From positions 6,870,873-6,934,872 of the forward strand of contig NZ_CP039690.1 in NCBI RefSeq assembly GCF_005144885.1: 64,000 nt of DNA, in the 5' to 3' direction. Made by a program: the position numbers and the translations under genes. The DNA is from Phreatobacter stygius. Lineage in GTDB: Bacteria > Pseudomonadota > Alphaproteobacteria > Rhizobiales > Phreatobacteraceae. This document shows, one piece after another, positions 44,698-53,111 of this stretch (position 1 is its first letter; each line of letters begins with the position of its first letter). A model generated the notes under the pieces. It was not told the DNA's origin. It did no database searches and saw only the letters and a program-made list of their open reading frames with translations.

Positions 44698-45762
44698 ATG
44701 TTTGACCGCAACGACGACATTGAACGGACGCACGCCTTCGGCGACCTCGCATTCGGCCAGATCAAGGGCCGCAAGCTCGCGGCCGTGCCGCGCAACTACG
44801 AGATCTGGTATACCTATGCGTCGGGCTACCACACGGAATTGTCCGACGCGGTCAATACGATGCTGTCCGAGCATGGCGCGATCGACCAGGACCAGCTCGA
44901 CGCCATCTATGACCACTACCTCTCGCCCAATCGCCTGACCGAAAAGATCGACGTCGTCGGCAATCGTGTCATGGACGAGATCGAAGACGTCATGCGGATG
45001 ATCGATTCGGCCGCCGGGCAGGCCACCGCTTATGGCCATGACCTCGCCGGCGCCTCGGCCAAGCTCGCCGCCGCCGCCTCCACCGACGGGGTCAGGACGG
45101 TCATCGAGACGCTGGTCCGCTCGACCCGCGAGATCGAAGCCAATAACAAGGCGCTGGAACAGCGACTGAAGGCTTCTCATAGCGAAATCAAGCAATTGCA
45201 GGACAATCTTGATGCGGTTCGTACGGAATCCCTGACCGATCCGCTGACCTCGCTCGGCAATCGCAAGTTTTATGACCAGGCGATCGCCAAGGCGGTGGCC
45301 CTGGCGCAGAAGTCCGAGACGCCGCTGGCGCTGCTGGTCAGCGACATCGACAATTTCAAGAAATTCAACGACACGTTCGGCCACCTGACCGGCGATCAGG
45401 TGCTGCGCCTGGTCGCCCTCTCGGTGAAACAGAACGTCAAGGGACACGATCTCGCCTGCCGTTATGGCGGCGAGGAATTCGCCATCATCCTGCCGGACAC
45501 GCCCTTGCGCGCCGCCGTGACGGTGGCCGAACATATCCGCCGCGCCGTCATGACCAAGGAATTGATCAAGCGCTCGACCAGCGAAAATCTCGGCCGCATC
45601 ACGGTCTCGCTGGGGGTTGCCATGTTCCGCCCGGGCGACACGGCGGCGACGCTTTATGAGCGGGCCGACCAGTGCCTCTATGCGGCCAAGCGCAATGGCC
45701 GCAACCGGGTGGTCTGCGAGACCGACGCCGAGGCCGACCGAGGCCGCGCCAAGGTCGCCTGA
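44698..45762 (+). CDS. GGEEF-domain diguanylate cyclase
   Basis: The 354-residue protein has a helical N-terminal sensor part (1-165) with no membrane segment and a C-terminal GGDEF domain: 'TDPLTSLGNRKFYDQAIAKA', 'LLVSDIDNFKKFNDTFGHLTG' and the signature 'CRYGGEEFAIIL'. It would make cyclic di-GMP. The inhibitory I-site position reads KGHD instead of RxxD, so product inhibition may be weakened. ATG 44698 starts 'MFDRNDDIERTHAFG'; longer starts look non-coding. The input signal is unknown. Confidence 0.92.
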   Translation: MFDRNDDIERTHAFGDLAFGQIKGRKLAAVPRNYEIWYTYASGYHTELSDAVNTMLSEHGAIDQDQLDAIYDHYLSPNRLTEKIDVVGNRVMDEIEDVMRMIDSAAGQATAYGHDLAGASAKLAAAASTDGVRTVIETLVRSTREIEANNKALEQRLKASHSEIKQLQDNLDAVRTESLTDPLTSLGNRKFYDQAIAKAVALAQKSETPLALLVSDIDNFKKFNDTFGHLTGDQVLRLVALSVKQNVKGHDLACRYGGEEFAIILPDTPLRAAVTVAEHIRRAVMTKELIKRSTSENLGRITVSLGVAMFRPGDTAATLYERADQCLYAAKRNGRNRVVCETDAEADRGRAKVA

Positions 45763-45807
45763 CCGGCGGCGAGTGGCGAATAGCGAATGGGGATGAAGCG
45801 GCGAGCT

Positions 45808-46031
45808 CAGCGCGCGTCAACCCTCGCCCGCTTGCGGGAGAGGGTGGCGGCGCATAGCGAGTGCGAACGCATCTCGCGTTCGCTCGATGCTATGAGGCGC
45901 CGGGTGAGGGTCTTAAATCCCCCGCCAATCACTTGCGCCCGAAATGCACGTCCAGCATTGACGCAACCACCTCACCCGGCCGCTCCGCGGCCACCCTCTC
46001 CCACGAAGGCGCGGGCGAGGGTTGATGCGCG
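45808..46031. repeat. Composite palindromic element, copy 1
   Basis: The left end (about 45811-45850: GCGCGTCAACCCTCGCCCGC...GAGAGGGTGGC) and right end (about 45989-46030: GGCCACCCTCTCCCACG...GAGGGTTGATGCGC) are inverted copies. The interior also has opposed GGTGAGGGT/ACCTCACCC pieces. The same architecture occurs at 50244-50423, so this is a mobile-looking, non-coding element (MITE-like). Its right end overlaps the 3' end of the LysR gene. Confidence 0.75.
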
Positions 46032-46925
46032 GTCCGTCGTCGCCTGCTTGAGGAGGTGACCGACCAGGCCCTTCATGAAGGCCGAGGCATCGTTGATGTC
46101 GCGCGTCACGATCTTCAACCGGCGCTCCGCCCAGGCGTCGAGCAGCGGCACCGCCACGCATGTCCGATCGGTGAAGGCGTTGCCGAGGACACTGCGGGGC
46201 ACCAGCGCAACGCCGACATTGGCCGCCACCAATTGCAATACCGTGGCGAAATTCTGGGCGTGGATACGAACCTTGAGATGTTTGCCGAGCTTGCCGGCAG
46301 TCGCCGCGAGGAACTGGAAATTGCTGCTGGCGCGGTGCATGCAGACGAAGTCGTGGTCGAGCGCCTGGTCGAGCCGGATTGCACCACTCTCCGCCAGCGG
46401 ATGGCCAGGGGCGACCGTCAGCACGAGGCTGTCCTCGGCATAGGGATAGACCTGCAGGCTGCCCGACGAGATGTCGCTGGCCATGACGCCGATATCGGCG
46501 ATGCCGTCGCTGACGGCGAGCACGATGTCGTCGCTGTTGTGTTCCTCGAGCTCGATATTCACCTGCCCGTTGGCGACCAGGAAGCCCGCGAGATCGCGTG
46601 GCAGGAAACCGTTCAGGGAACTGCTGTTGGCGAACAGTCGGATATTGCCGCGCATGCCCTTGGCGAAACCGCTCATCTCGCCGTGCATGCATTCCAGGTC
46701 GGAGAACACCCGCGCCACATGTTTCAGCAGATGCTCGCCGGCGGCCGTCAGCTCCATGCCCCTCGGCGTGCGCAGGAACAGCGCGGTTCCCACCGTCCGC
46801 TCCAGGTTCTTCAGCCGGTAGCTCGCCGATCCCGCCGACAGATAGATCTGCGCCGCGCCGGCCGACAGGCTGGCGGCCTCGGCGATCGCCCGGAACAGTT
46901 TCAGATCGGTGAGGTCGTAACGCAT
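45972..46925 (-). CDS. LysR-family transcriptional regulator
   Basis: This is a 317-residue regulator. The head has the LysR helix-turn-helix ('LKLFRAIAEAASLSAGAAQI', 'SAGSASYRLKNLERTVG', 'LFLRTPRGMELTAAGE') and the rest fits the effector-binding domain. The last ~18 residues ('RASTLARAFVGEGGRG...') are encoded by the end of a palindromic repeat, so the natural C-terminus has probably been replaced by repeat-derived sequence. It is divergent from the CoA-transferase operon (208-base gap), which it most likely controls. Confidence 0.92.
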   Translation of the reverse strand: MRYDLTDLKLFRAIAEAASLSAGAAQIYLSAGSASYRLKNLERTVGTALFLRTPRGMELTAAGEHLLKHVARVFSDLECMHGEMSGFAKGMRGNIRLFANSSSLNGFLPRDLAGFLVANGQVNIELEEHNSDDIVLAVSDGIADIGVMASDISSGSLQVYPYAEDSLVLTVAPGHPLAESGAIRLDQALDHDFVCMHRASSNFQFLAATAGKLGKHLKVRIHAQNFATVLQLVAANVGVALVPRSVLGNAFTDRTCVAVPLLDAWAERRLKIVTRDINDASAFMKGLVGHLLKQATTDRASTLARAFVGEGGRGAAG

Positions 46926-47133
46926 GAACTGAACAGGGATCCGCCTTTGCCAGCCGCGAGCTTATCTGCCGAAATCGGACCGTGCGAGCGGTGATCCTCC
47001 CCGGCCTCACCGTTTCAAACAGGAGAACGCCGCCTTCGGCTCTTTAAACTGGCAAGCCCGCCGGTCCCCGGCCACACCCTCAAGGCCGCAGACCGGTTTC
47101 ACCCCTGGTCGACACGCGCCCCGGGGAGTTTCC

Positions 47134-48357
47134 ATGCCGCTGCAAGATGCCCTGTCGGGCGTGAAGATCCTCGACCTCTCGCGCATTCTCGCCGGGCCCT
47201 GGTGCACGCAGAACCTCGCCGACCTCGGCGCCGATGTGGTCAAGGTCGAGAGCGTCGAGACCGGCGACGACACGCGCGGCTGGGGACCGCCCTTCCTCAC
47301 CGCGGAGGGGCAGGATCCCTTGTCCGCCTATTTCCTGTGCTGCAACCGGGGCAAGCGGTCCATCGCTATCGACTTCGCCAAACCCGAAGGCGCCGCCCTG
47401 GTCAAGCGGCTGGCGGCGCGTTGCGATGTCGTCATCGAGAACTTCAAGAGTGGCTCGCTCCTAAGGTTCGGTCTCGACTATGCCAGCCTGCGGGCCATCA
47501 ACCCGCGGCTGATCCAGGTCTCCATTACCGGCTTCGGCCAGGACGGTCCGATGGCCGGGCGGCCGGGCTACGACTACGTCTTCCAGGGCATGGCCGGGCT
47601 GATGAGCTATACCGGCATTCCCGACGGCCAGGCGGGAGCCGGGCCGCTCAGGACGGGGGTCGCCGTGGTCGATCTGATGACCGGCCTGTACGCGACCATT
47701 GCCGTGCAGGCGGCGCTGCGCGAGCGCGAGCGCTCCGGACAAGGCCAGCACATCGACCTTGCGCTGCTCGACGTCGGCGTCGCGCTCAACGCCAATCAGG
47801 CGACGAACTATCTGGTTTCGGGCAAGGCCCCGGCACGAAGCGGCAACGCCCATCCCAATTGCGCGCCTTATGAGGTCTTTGCCTGCCGCGACGGGCACAT
47901 GATCCTGGCGATCGGCAATGACGCGCAGTTCGAGCGCTTCTGCGCCGTCGCCGGTCGCGATGACCTCGGCCGCGACGCGCGTTATCGGACCAATGCCGGG
48001 CGGATCGAGAACCTGCCCGCCCTGCGTGAGGAGGTCGCCAGGATCCTGGCGCGCAAGGACCGGCAGGACTGGGGCCGGATGCTCGACGCGGTCGGTGTGC
48101 CCTGGGGGCCGATCCAGCCGCTGAACGAGGTCTTCGCCGACGCCCAGGTTCGCCATCGGCAGATCAACCGCACGCTGCGTCATCCGCGGATGGGGGCTAT
48201 CCCCAGCGTGCGCAATCCGCTGCTGCCGCCGGTCGCCGGCGCCGACGACGGGCGCCCGCCGCCGCTGCTCGGCGAACATACCGAGGAAGTCCTTGCCGAG
48301 CTCGGGCTCGGCGCGACCGAAATGGCCGCGCTGCGCAGCGGCAAGGTCATCGCATAG
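47134..48357 (+). CDS. CaiB/BaiF-family (class III) CoA-transferase
   Basis: The 407-residue enzyme moves CoA between carboxylic acids. It has the N-terminal 'LSGVKILDLSRILAGPWCTQ', 'SIAIDFAKPEGAALVKRL' and the catalytic Asp in 'VAVVDLMTGLYATIAVQAAL'. Formyl-, succinyl- or aromatic-acyl-CoA transferases share this fold, so the acid is not predictable. GGGGAG lies before the ATG. It heads a three-gene operon with a Bug binding protein and an enoyl-CoA hydratase, suggesting uptake, CoA activation and hydration of an external carboxylate. Confidence 0.92.
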   Translation: MPLQDALSGVKILDLSRILAGPWCTQNLADLGADVVKVESVETGDDTRGWGPPFLTAEGQDPLSAYFLCCNRGKRSIAIDFAKPEGAALVKRLAARCDVVIENFKSGSLLRFGLDYASLRAINPRLIQVSITGFGQDGPMAGRPGYDYVFQGMAGLMSYTGIPDGQAGAGPLRTGVAVVDLMTGLYATIAVQAALRERERSGQGQHIDLALLDVGVALNANQATNYLVSGKAPARSGNAHPNCAPYEVFACRDGHMILAIGNDAQFERFCAVAGRDDLGRDARYRTNAGRIENLPALREEVARILARKDRQDWGRMLDAVGVPWGPIQPLNEVFADAQVRHRQINRTLRHPRMGAIPSVRNPLLPPVAGADDGRPPPLLGEHTEEVLAELGLGATEMAALRSGKVIA

Positions 48358-48443
48358 GCGCCTGGTCGTCCTCTGCCATTGCAACAAGAGCGGCCGGCCA
48401 TCAGCGCCTTGGCGCCGTCCAACAAAAAATCCGGGAGGCCATC

Positions 48444-49424
48444 ATGCCGAAATATCCGTCTCGCCGACATGTCCTGATCGGCGCGGGAGCCATTGCCGTT
48501 TCAGGCCGGCGGGCCCAGGCGGCCGACTATCCCACGCGGCCGGTGCAGATCGTCGTCCCCTATGCGCCGGGCGGCACCACGGACATCATTGCGCGCATCG
48601 TGGCGCAAAAGCTGACCGAGGTGCTCAAACAGTCCTTCGTCATCATGAACCGGCCGGGCGCCGGCGGCGCGATCGGTTCCGAATTCGGCGCGAAACAGCC
48701 GGCCGACGGCTATTCGCTGGTCATGGCGGTCGAAAGTTCCCACGCGGTCAATCCCAATGTCTACAAGGAACGCCGCTACGATCCGGTGCGCGATTTCGCG
48801 GCCATCAGCAATCTGGCCGAGGTCCCCAACGTCCTGGTGGTCGGTCCGGAATTTCCGGGCCGCGACTTCGCCTCGTTCCTTGCCGAATTGAAAGCGAAAC
48901 CCGGCCACTATCATTTCGGCTCGTCCGGCATTGGCGGCCTCAGCCATATGAACGGCGAGCTGTTCATGCATGTCACCGGCACGAAGCTCCAGCACGTTCC
49001 CTACCGGGGCCTCGGACCGGCGCTGACCGACCTGATCGGCGGCCGGATCGGTGTGCTGTTCGACAATATCCCCTCGTCGGCGCCTTTCATCGAGGCCGGC
49101 AGGATCGCACCGCTGGCGGTGGCGTTCCGGCACAGGCTCGATATCCTGCCGCAGGTTCCGACCTATGCCGAGCTCGGCTTGCCGGCGATGAACAACCCGT
49201 CCTGGTTCGGCATCGCCGCACCCGCCGGCACGCCGGCGCCGATCATCGAGGTGCTGAACGGCGCCATCCGGGCGGTGCTCGCCGCCAAGGACGTGGTCGA
49301 GGCGATCGGCCGGCAGGGCGCCGTGCCGGCGCCGACCTCGGCGGCCGAGTTCAGCACCTTGATCGCCGACCAGGACAGGGCCTGGAAGAAGATCGTCGAC
49401 GACATCAATTTTGCGAAACTGTGA
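48444..49424 (+). CDS. Bug-family substrate-binding protein
   Basis: The 326-residue periplasmic protein has a leader 'SRRHVLIGAGAIAVSGRRAQ' and Bug motifs 'VQIVVPYAPGGTTDIIARI', 'IMNRPGAGGAIGSEFGAKQP' and 'HVPYRGLGPALTDLIGGRIG'. GGGAGG precedes the ATG. In this operon it would capture the carboxylic acid handled by the CoA-transferase; no TctA/TctB permease is in the window. Confidence 0.9.
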   Translation: MPKYPSRRHVLIGAGAIAVSGRRAQAADYPTRPVQIVVPYAPGGTTDIIARIVAQKLTEVLKQSFVIMNRPGAGGAIGSEFGAKQPADGYSLVMAVESSHAVNPNVYKERRYDPVRDFAAISNLAEVPNVLVVGPEFPGRDFASFLAELKAKPGHYHFGSSGIGGLSHMNGELFMHVTGTKLQHVPYRGLGPALTDLIGGRIGVLFDNIPSSAPFIEAGRIAPLAVAFRHRLDILPQVPTYAELGLPAMNNPSWFGIAAPAGTPAPIIEVLNGAIRAVLAAKDVVEAIGRQGAVPAPTSAAEFSTLIADQDRAWKKIVDDINFAKL

Positions 49425-49437
49425 GGCGGTGACGGAT

Positions 49438-50211
49438 ATGACGGCTCTGAATGATCACTGCACGATCGCCGAGGACGGCAAGGGAACCGTCCGGCTGACG
49501 ATCAGCAATGCCGGCAAGGCGAATATCCTCAGCAGTCAGGTGATCGATGCCCTGCTTGCCGGCCTCGACCAGCTTTCGCGACGGCCGGAGTTGCGCGCCC
49601 TGGTGCTGTCAGGCACCGGCGATCGCACGTTCATCGGCGGCGCACATATCGGCGAAATGGTCGGACTGGACCAGCAAAGCGGCGAACGCTTCATCTCCAG
49701 GCTGCGCGATCTGTGCGAGGCGGTCCGCCTCTTTCCGACACCGGTCGTCGCGCGCGTCGCCGGCTGGTGCCTGGGCGGCGGGCTGGAACTGGCCATGGCC
49801 TGCGACCTGCGCATCGCGTCCAGCGCCGCGCAATTCGCCATGCCGGAGGTCAAGGTCGGGATCCCCTCGGTGATCCATGCGGCCCTGATGCCCCGGCTCA
49901 TCGGTTCCGGCCGGACGCGCTGGATGATCCTGACCGGCGAACCGATCGACGCCGCGACCGCGCTGCAATGGGGCCTGGTCGACCAGGTGGCGGACCTCGC
50001 GGCTCTGGATACGGCGATCGAGACCACCCTCGCCCCCATTCTGGCCTGCGGACCCGAGGTGATCCGCGCCCAGAAGGTCCTGCTGCGCCAGTGGGACGAA
50101 TTGCCCCTGGCCCAAGCGATCGAAGCCGGCGTCCCGGCTTTCGGCCGGGCCTTCGCGACCGGCGAGCCGCAGCGCTTCATGCAGGCCTTCCTGGATCACA
50201 AGGGGCGATAA
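49438..50211 (+). CDS. Enoyl-CoA hydratase/isomerase family protein
   Basis: The 257-residue crotonase-fold enzyme keeps both catalytic Glu positions: 'CLGGGLELAMACDLRIA' and 'FAMPEVKVGIPSVIH', and the oxyanion 'FIGGAHIGEM' region. It would hydrate or isomerise an unsaturated acyl-CoA produced by the upstream CoA-transferase. The start at 49438 follows the Bug protein stop by 13 bases. A composite repeat begins directly after its stop. Confidence 0.9.
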   Translation: MTALNDHCTIAEDGKGTVRLTISNAGKANILSSQVIDALLAGLDQLSRRPELRALVLSGTGDRTFIGGAHIGEMVGLDQQSGERFISRLRDLCEAVRLFPTPVVARVAGWCLGGGLELAMACDLRIASSAAQFAMPEVKVGIPSVIHAALMPRLIGSGRTRWMILTGEPIDAATALQWGLVDQVADLAALDTAIETTLAPILACGPEVIRAQKVLLRQWDELPLAQAIEAGVPAFGRAFATGEPQRFMQAFLDHKGR

Positions 50212-50423
50212 GCGAGTGGCGAGTGGGGAGTGGCGAGTGGCGAGCGCGTAAACCCTCGCCCGCTTGCGGGCGAGGGTGGCGCCGCCAGGCGCCGGGTGAG
50301 GGTCTGACGAAGGCTGGGCCCTCATTTCCGGCGGGAATGCCCGTCGCGCATCGACGCAACCACCCTCACCCGGCCGCTCCGCGGCCACCCTCTCCCACGC
50401 AGACGTGGGCGAGGGTTGACGCG
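50212..50423. repeat. Composite palindromic element, copy 2, with GCGAGTG tandem repeats
   Basis: From 50213 to 50246 the unit GCGAGTG/GGGAGTG is repeated about five times. It is followed by left end 50244-50281 (GCGCGTAAACCCTCGCCCGC...) and right end 50382-50423 (GGCCACCCTCTCCCACGCAGACGTGGGCGAGGGTTGACGCGC in part), inverted relative to each other. The interior shares GGCGCCGGGTGAGGGTCT and CACCCGGCCGCTCCGCGG with copy 1 at 45808-46031. ATTCGCTAT-like sequence flanks both copies. Confidence 0.75.
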
Positions 50424-50465
50424 CTGCCGGGACGGCATCATCCCCTATTCGCTATCAGCCATTCG

Positions 50466-50840
50466 CTACGGCTTGCCCTTTGCCGCCTTCGCTTTCGCCG
50501 GCTTCCTGGCGGCGGCGCGCAAGGCGGCGCCCCAGGCATGGCCGGCCCAGCGCTGGAGGCTCGCCTCGTCGTCGAAACAGGCCTCCGGCATGCGCCGGTA
50601 GTTCATCGGCATCTGTTTGCCGGCCTTGGTCGTCATGACGAACAGCTCGAGCCCTTCGGCGGCGAATGCGGCGTCGGTCTCGGCATCGGATTTCAGATAG
50701 ATCACGCCGCCGTCGACCAGGGCGAACATCAGCCCCTCGCGCATGATGCCCTGGCCGCCGAACATGGCGCGGACGGAAATGGTGGCGAAAGGCTGGAACA
50801 GGTCGACGAGGAAATCCGGATCGAGCAGGCCGCCCGGCAT
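50466..50840 (-). CDS. TfoX/Sxy N-terminal-domain protein
   Basis: The 124-residue protein matches the TfoX N-terminal domain: 'FATISVRAMFGGQGIMREGL', 'MFALVDGGVIYLKSDAET' and 'MNYRRMPEACFDDEASLQRW'. It ends in a Lys/Ala-rich tail. TfoX/Sxy co-activates competence genes in gammaproteobacteria; in alphaproteobacteria the role is not known. Its first base overlaps the sufA stop (shared position 50840), so it is translated with the suf operon. Confidence 0.85.
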   Translation of the reverse strand: MPGGLLDPDFLVDLFQPFATISVRAMFGGQGIMREGLMFALVDGGVIYLKSDAETDAAFAAEGLELFVMTTKAGKQMPMNYRRMPEACFDDEASLQRWAGHAWGAALRAAARKPAKAKAAKGKP

Positions 50841-51217
50841 CAGGAGGCGCCGAGCGCTTCCGGGGCGGCGGGCGTCAGCGCGATCGATTCGCCGCAGCCG
50901 CAGGCCGATGTCTGGTTCGGATTGTTGAACACGAACTTGGCCGCCATCTTGTCGATGACATAGTCCATTTCGGTGCCGAGCAGATAGAGCACCGCCTTGG
51001 CGTCGATGAACACGCGCACGCCCTTGTCCTCGACGATCTCGTCGAACCTGGCCGGGCCGTCGATGAACTCCATGGTATATTCCATGCCGGCGCAGCCGCC
51101 CTTCTTGATGCCGACGCGCAGGCCGGCATCCGGCGAACTGGCGGTCGTCATCAGCGCCCTCACGCGCTCGGCTGCAGCGTCGGTCAGGCGCATGGCCTGC
51201 ATTTTCGGTAGCGCCAT
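50840..51217 (-). CDS. sufA: Iron-sulfur A-type carrier SufA
   Basis: The 125-residue carrier accepts a cluster from SufBCD and delivers it to target proteins. The three conserved Cys are present: 'KKGGCAGMEYTMEF' and 'SACGCGES'. ATG 51217 is preferred (MALPKMQAMRL); an upstream ATG would add 11 residues. It comes after sufT in the operon. Confidence 0.94.
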   Translation of the reverse strand: MALPKMQAMRLTDAAAERVRALMTTASSPDAGLRVGIKKGGCAGMEYTMEFIDGPARFDEIVEDKGVRVFIDAKAVLYLLGTEMDYVIDKMAAKFVFNNPNQTSACGCGESIALTPAAPEALGAS

Positions 51218-51342
51218 GGTCTCAAAATCTCCGAAACGGACCGGGTTCAAGGCCCGGCGTCCAAAGCATCACATGCCAGATATAGACATTGCCGGCTCGA
51301 AGTTAAATCCCGGCGAGCCGGCCGAATTCTACCGAAGATCCG

Positions 51343-51714
51343 TCACCACATGTTGAGCGCGACCCGCGCCTCGTCCGACATCCGGCTCTGATCCCAGGGC
51401 GGATCGAAGGTCAGCGTCACCTTGACCTCGGCAATGCCGGGCACGGCGGCGACCGCGTTTTCGACCATGCCGGGCAATTCGGCGGCCGACGGACAGGACG
51501 GCGAGGTCAGCGTCATGTCGATCGCCACCTTGCGGTTGTCGTCGATATCGACGCGGTAGATCAGGCCGAGCTCGTAGATATCGGAGGGGATTTCCGGATC
51601 GTAGACCGACTTCATCGCGGCAACGATGTCATCGGTCAGCCGATCGAGCTCCTCCGGCGGAATGGCCGCGGCATCGCCGGCAACCGTCGTATTGAGCGTC
51701 TGGGTGTCGTCCAT
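51343..51714 (-). CDS. sufT: SUF assembly protein SufT (DUF59)
   Basis: The 123-residue MIP18/PaaD-type protein has 'SVYDPEIPSDIYELGLIYRV' and 'MTLTSPSCPSAAELPGMVE' with the conserved Cys. SufT helps iron-sulfur cluster maturation. The 125-base gap to sufA and 138-base gap to sufS show nothing else. Confidence 0.9.
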   Translation of the reverse strand: MDDTQTLNTTVAGDAAAIPPEELDRLTDDIVAAMKSVYDPEIPSDIYELGLIYRVDIDDNRKVAIDMTLTSPSCPSAAELPGMVENAVAAVPGIAEVKVTLTFDPPWDQSRMSDEARVALNMW

Positions 51715-51852
51715 AGGGGTCAAGGTCCCATTTCGGAGGTTCGGGCGAGGCCAAGTCGAGCCTCACCGACAAGAACCCGCGAAAGTCACATAATGCCGCT
51801 TGGCTGCCATTTCAAATGGAACGGCTGCAGGCGGCGCGCAGTCAGCCGAACA

Positions 51853-53103
51853 TCAGCTGAACATATCCTGGGCCTTGATCAGGGCTTCGGCAAGCCGGTC
51901 GACCTCGTCATGGGTGTTGTAGAGCCCGAATGATGCCCGGCAGGTCGAGGTGACGCCGAAGCGCTGCAGCAGCGGCATGGCGCAATGAGTGCCGGCCCGC
52001 ACCGCCACGCCGTAGCGGTCGATGACGGTGGCGACGTCATGGGCATGCGCGCCCTTCATCTCGAAGGAGACGATGGCGCCCTTGTTGCGGGCCTGGCCGA
52101 AAATGCGCAACGAATTGATCGCGCCGAGCCGCTCATGGGCATGGCGGACCAGGGCATCCTCGTGCGCCCGGATCTTGTCGCGGCCGATCGACATCATGTA
52201 GTCGAGCGCCTGGCCGAGCCCGATCGCCTGGACGATGGCCGGCGTGCCCGCCTCGAACCGATGCGGCGGGTCGTTATAGGTCACCCCGTCCATGGTGACG
52301 ACGCTGATCATCTCGCCGCCGCCATTGAACGGCGGCATGCGCTCCAGGTGCTCGCGCTTGCCGTAGAGCACGCCGATGCCGGTCGGCCCATAGACCTTGT
52401 GGCCGGTGAACACGTAAAAATCGGCGTCGAGATCCTGCACGTCGACGTCCATGTGGACGGCGGCCTGCGAGCCGTCGACCAGCACGGGAATGCCGCGCGC
52501 ATGCGCCATCCGGATGGCTTCCTTGATCGGAACCACCGTGCCCAATGCGTTCGACATATGGGTCAGCGCCACCATCTTGACGCGCGGGCCGAGCAGTTTC
52601 TCGAATTCGTCGAGAAGGAAATTGCCCTCGTCGTCGATCGGCGCCCAGACCAGCTTGGCGCCGCGCCGCTCGCGGTGGAAATGCCAGGGCACGATGTTGG
52701 AATGGTGCTCCATGATCGAGACGACGATCTCGTCGCCCTCGCCGATCACCATGCCGCCGAAGGATGCCGCCGCCAGGTTGATCGCTTCGCTGGCGTTGCG
52801 GGTGAAGATGATCTCATCCGTCGAGGGCGCGTTCAGGAAGGCCCGGACGGTCTCGCGCGCCGCCTCATAGGCCTCGGTCGCGGCATTGGCCAGGAAGTGC
52901 AGGCCGCGATGGACGTTGGAATATTCGGTTTCATAGGCCCGCTTGATCCGCTCGATGACCGCCGCCGGCTTCTGCGCCGAGGCGGCATTGTCGAGATAGA
53001 CCAGATCCTTGCCGTAAGGCTTCAGCGCGAGCGCCGGAAAATCCCTGCGGATCAGATCGACGTCGTAGCCGCCATTGGCGACGGCGGGATGACGCGTGCC
53101 CAT
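51853..53103 (-). CDS. sufS: Cysteine desulfurase SufS
   Basis: The 416-residue PLP enzyme takes sulfur from cysteine for the SufBCD scaffold. Its motifs are 'LVYLDNAASAQKPAAVIERI', 'ASEAINLAAASFG', the PLP lysine in 'VFTGHKVYGPTGIGVLYG' and the active-site Cys in 'TSTCRASFGLYNTHDEVD', typical of the SufS (group II) type. Eight bases separate its start from the sufD stop. Confidence 0.95.
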   Translation of the reverse strand: MGTRHPAVANGGYDVDLIRRDFPALALKPYGKDLVYLDNAASAQKPAAVIERIKRAYETEYSNVHRGLHFLANAATEAYEAARETVRAFLNAPSTDEIIFTRNASEAINLAAASFGGMVIGEGDEIVVSIMEHHSNIVPWHFHRERRGAKLVWAPIDDEGNFLLDEFEKLLGPRVKMVALTHMSNALGTVVPIKEAIRMAHARGIPVLVDGSQAAVHMDVDVQDLDADFYVFTGHKVYGPTGIGVLYGKREHLERMPPFNGGGEMISVVTMDGVTYNDPPHRFEAGTPAIVQAIGLGQALDYMMSIGRDKIRAHEDALVRHAHERLGAINSLRIFGQARNKGAIVSFEMKGAHAHDVATVIDRYGVAVRAGTHCAMPLLQRFGVTSTCRASFGLYNTHDEVDRLAEALIKAQDMFS

Positions 53104-53111
53104 GGCCTCAA

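Noticed and set aside
50213-50423. Possible CRISPR-like array from repeated GCGAGTG units and palindromes
   Set aside because: Units are 7 bases with no spacers, and no cas gene is nearby; it fits a tandem tract plus a composite repeat.
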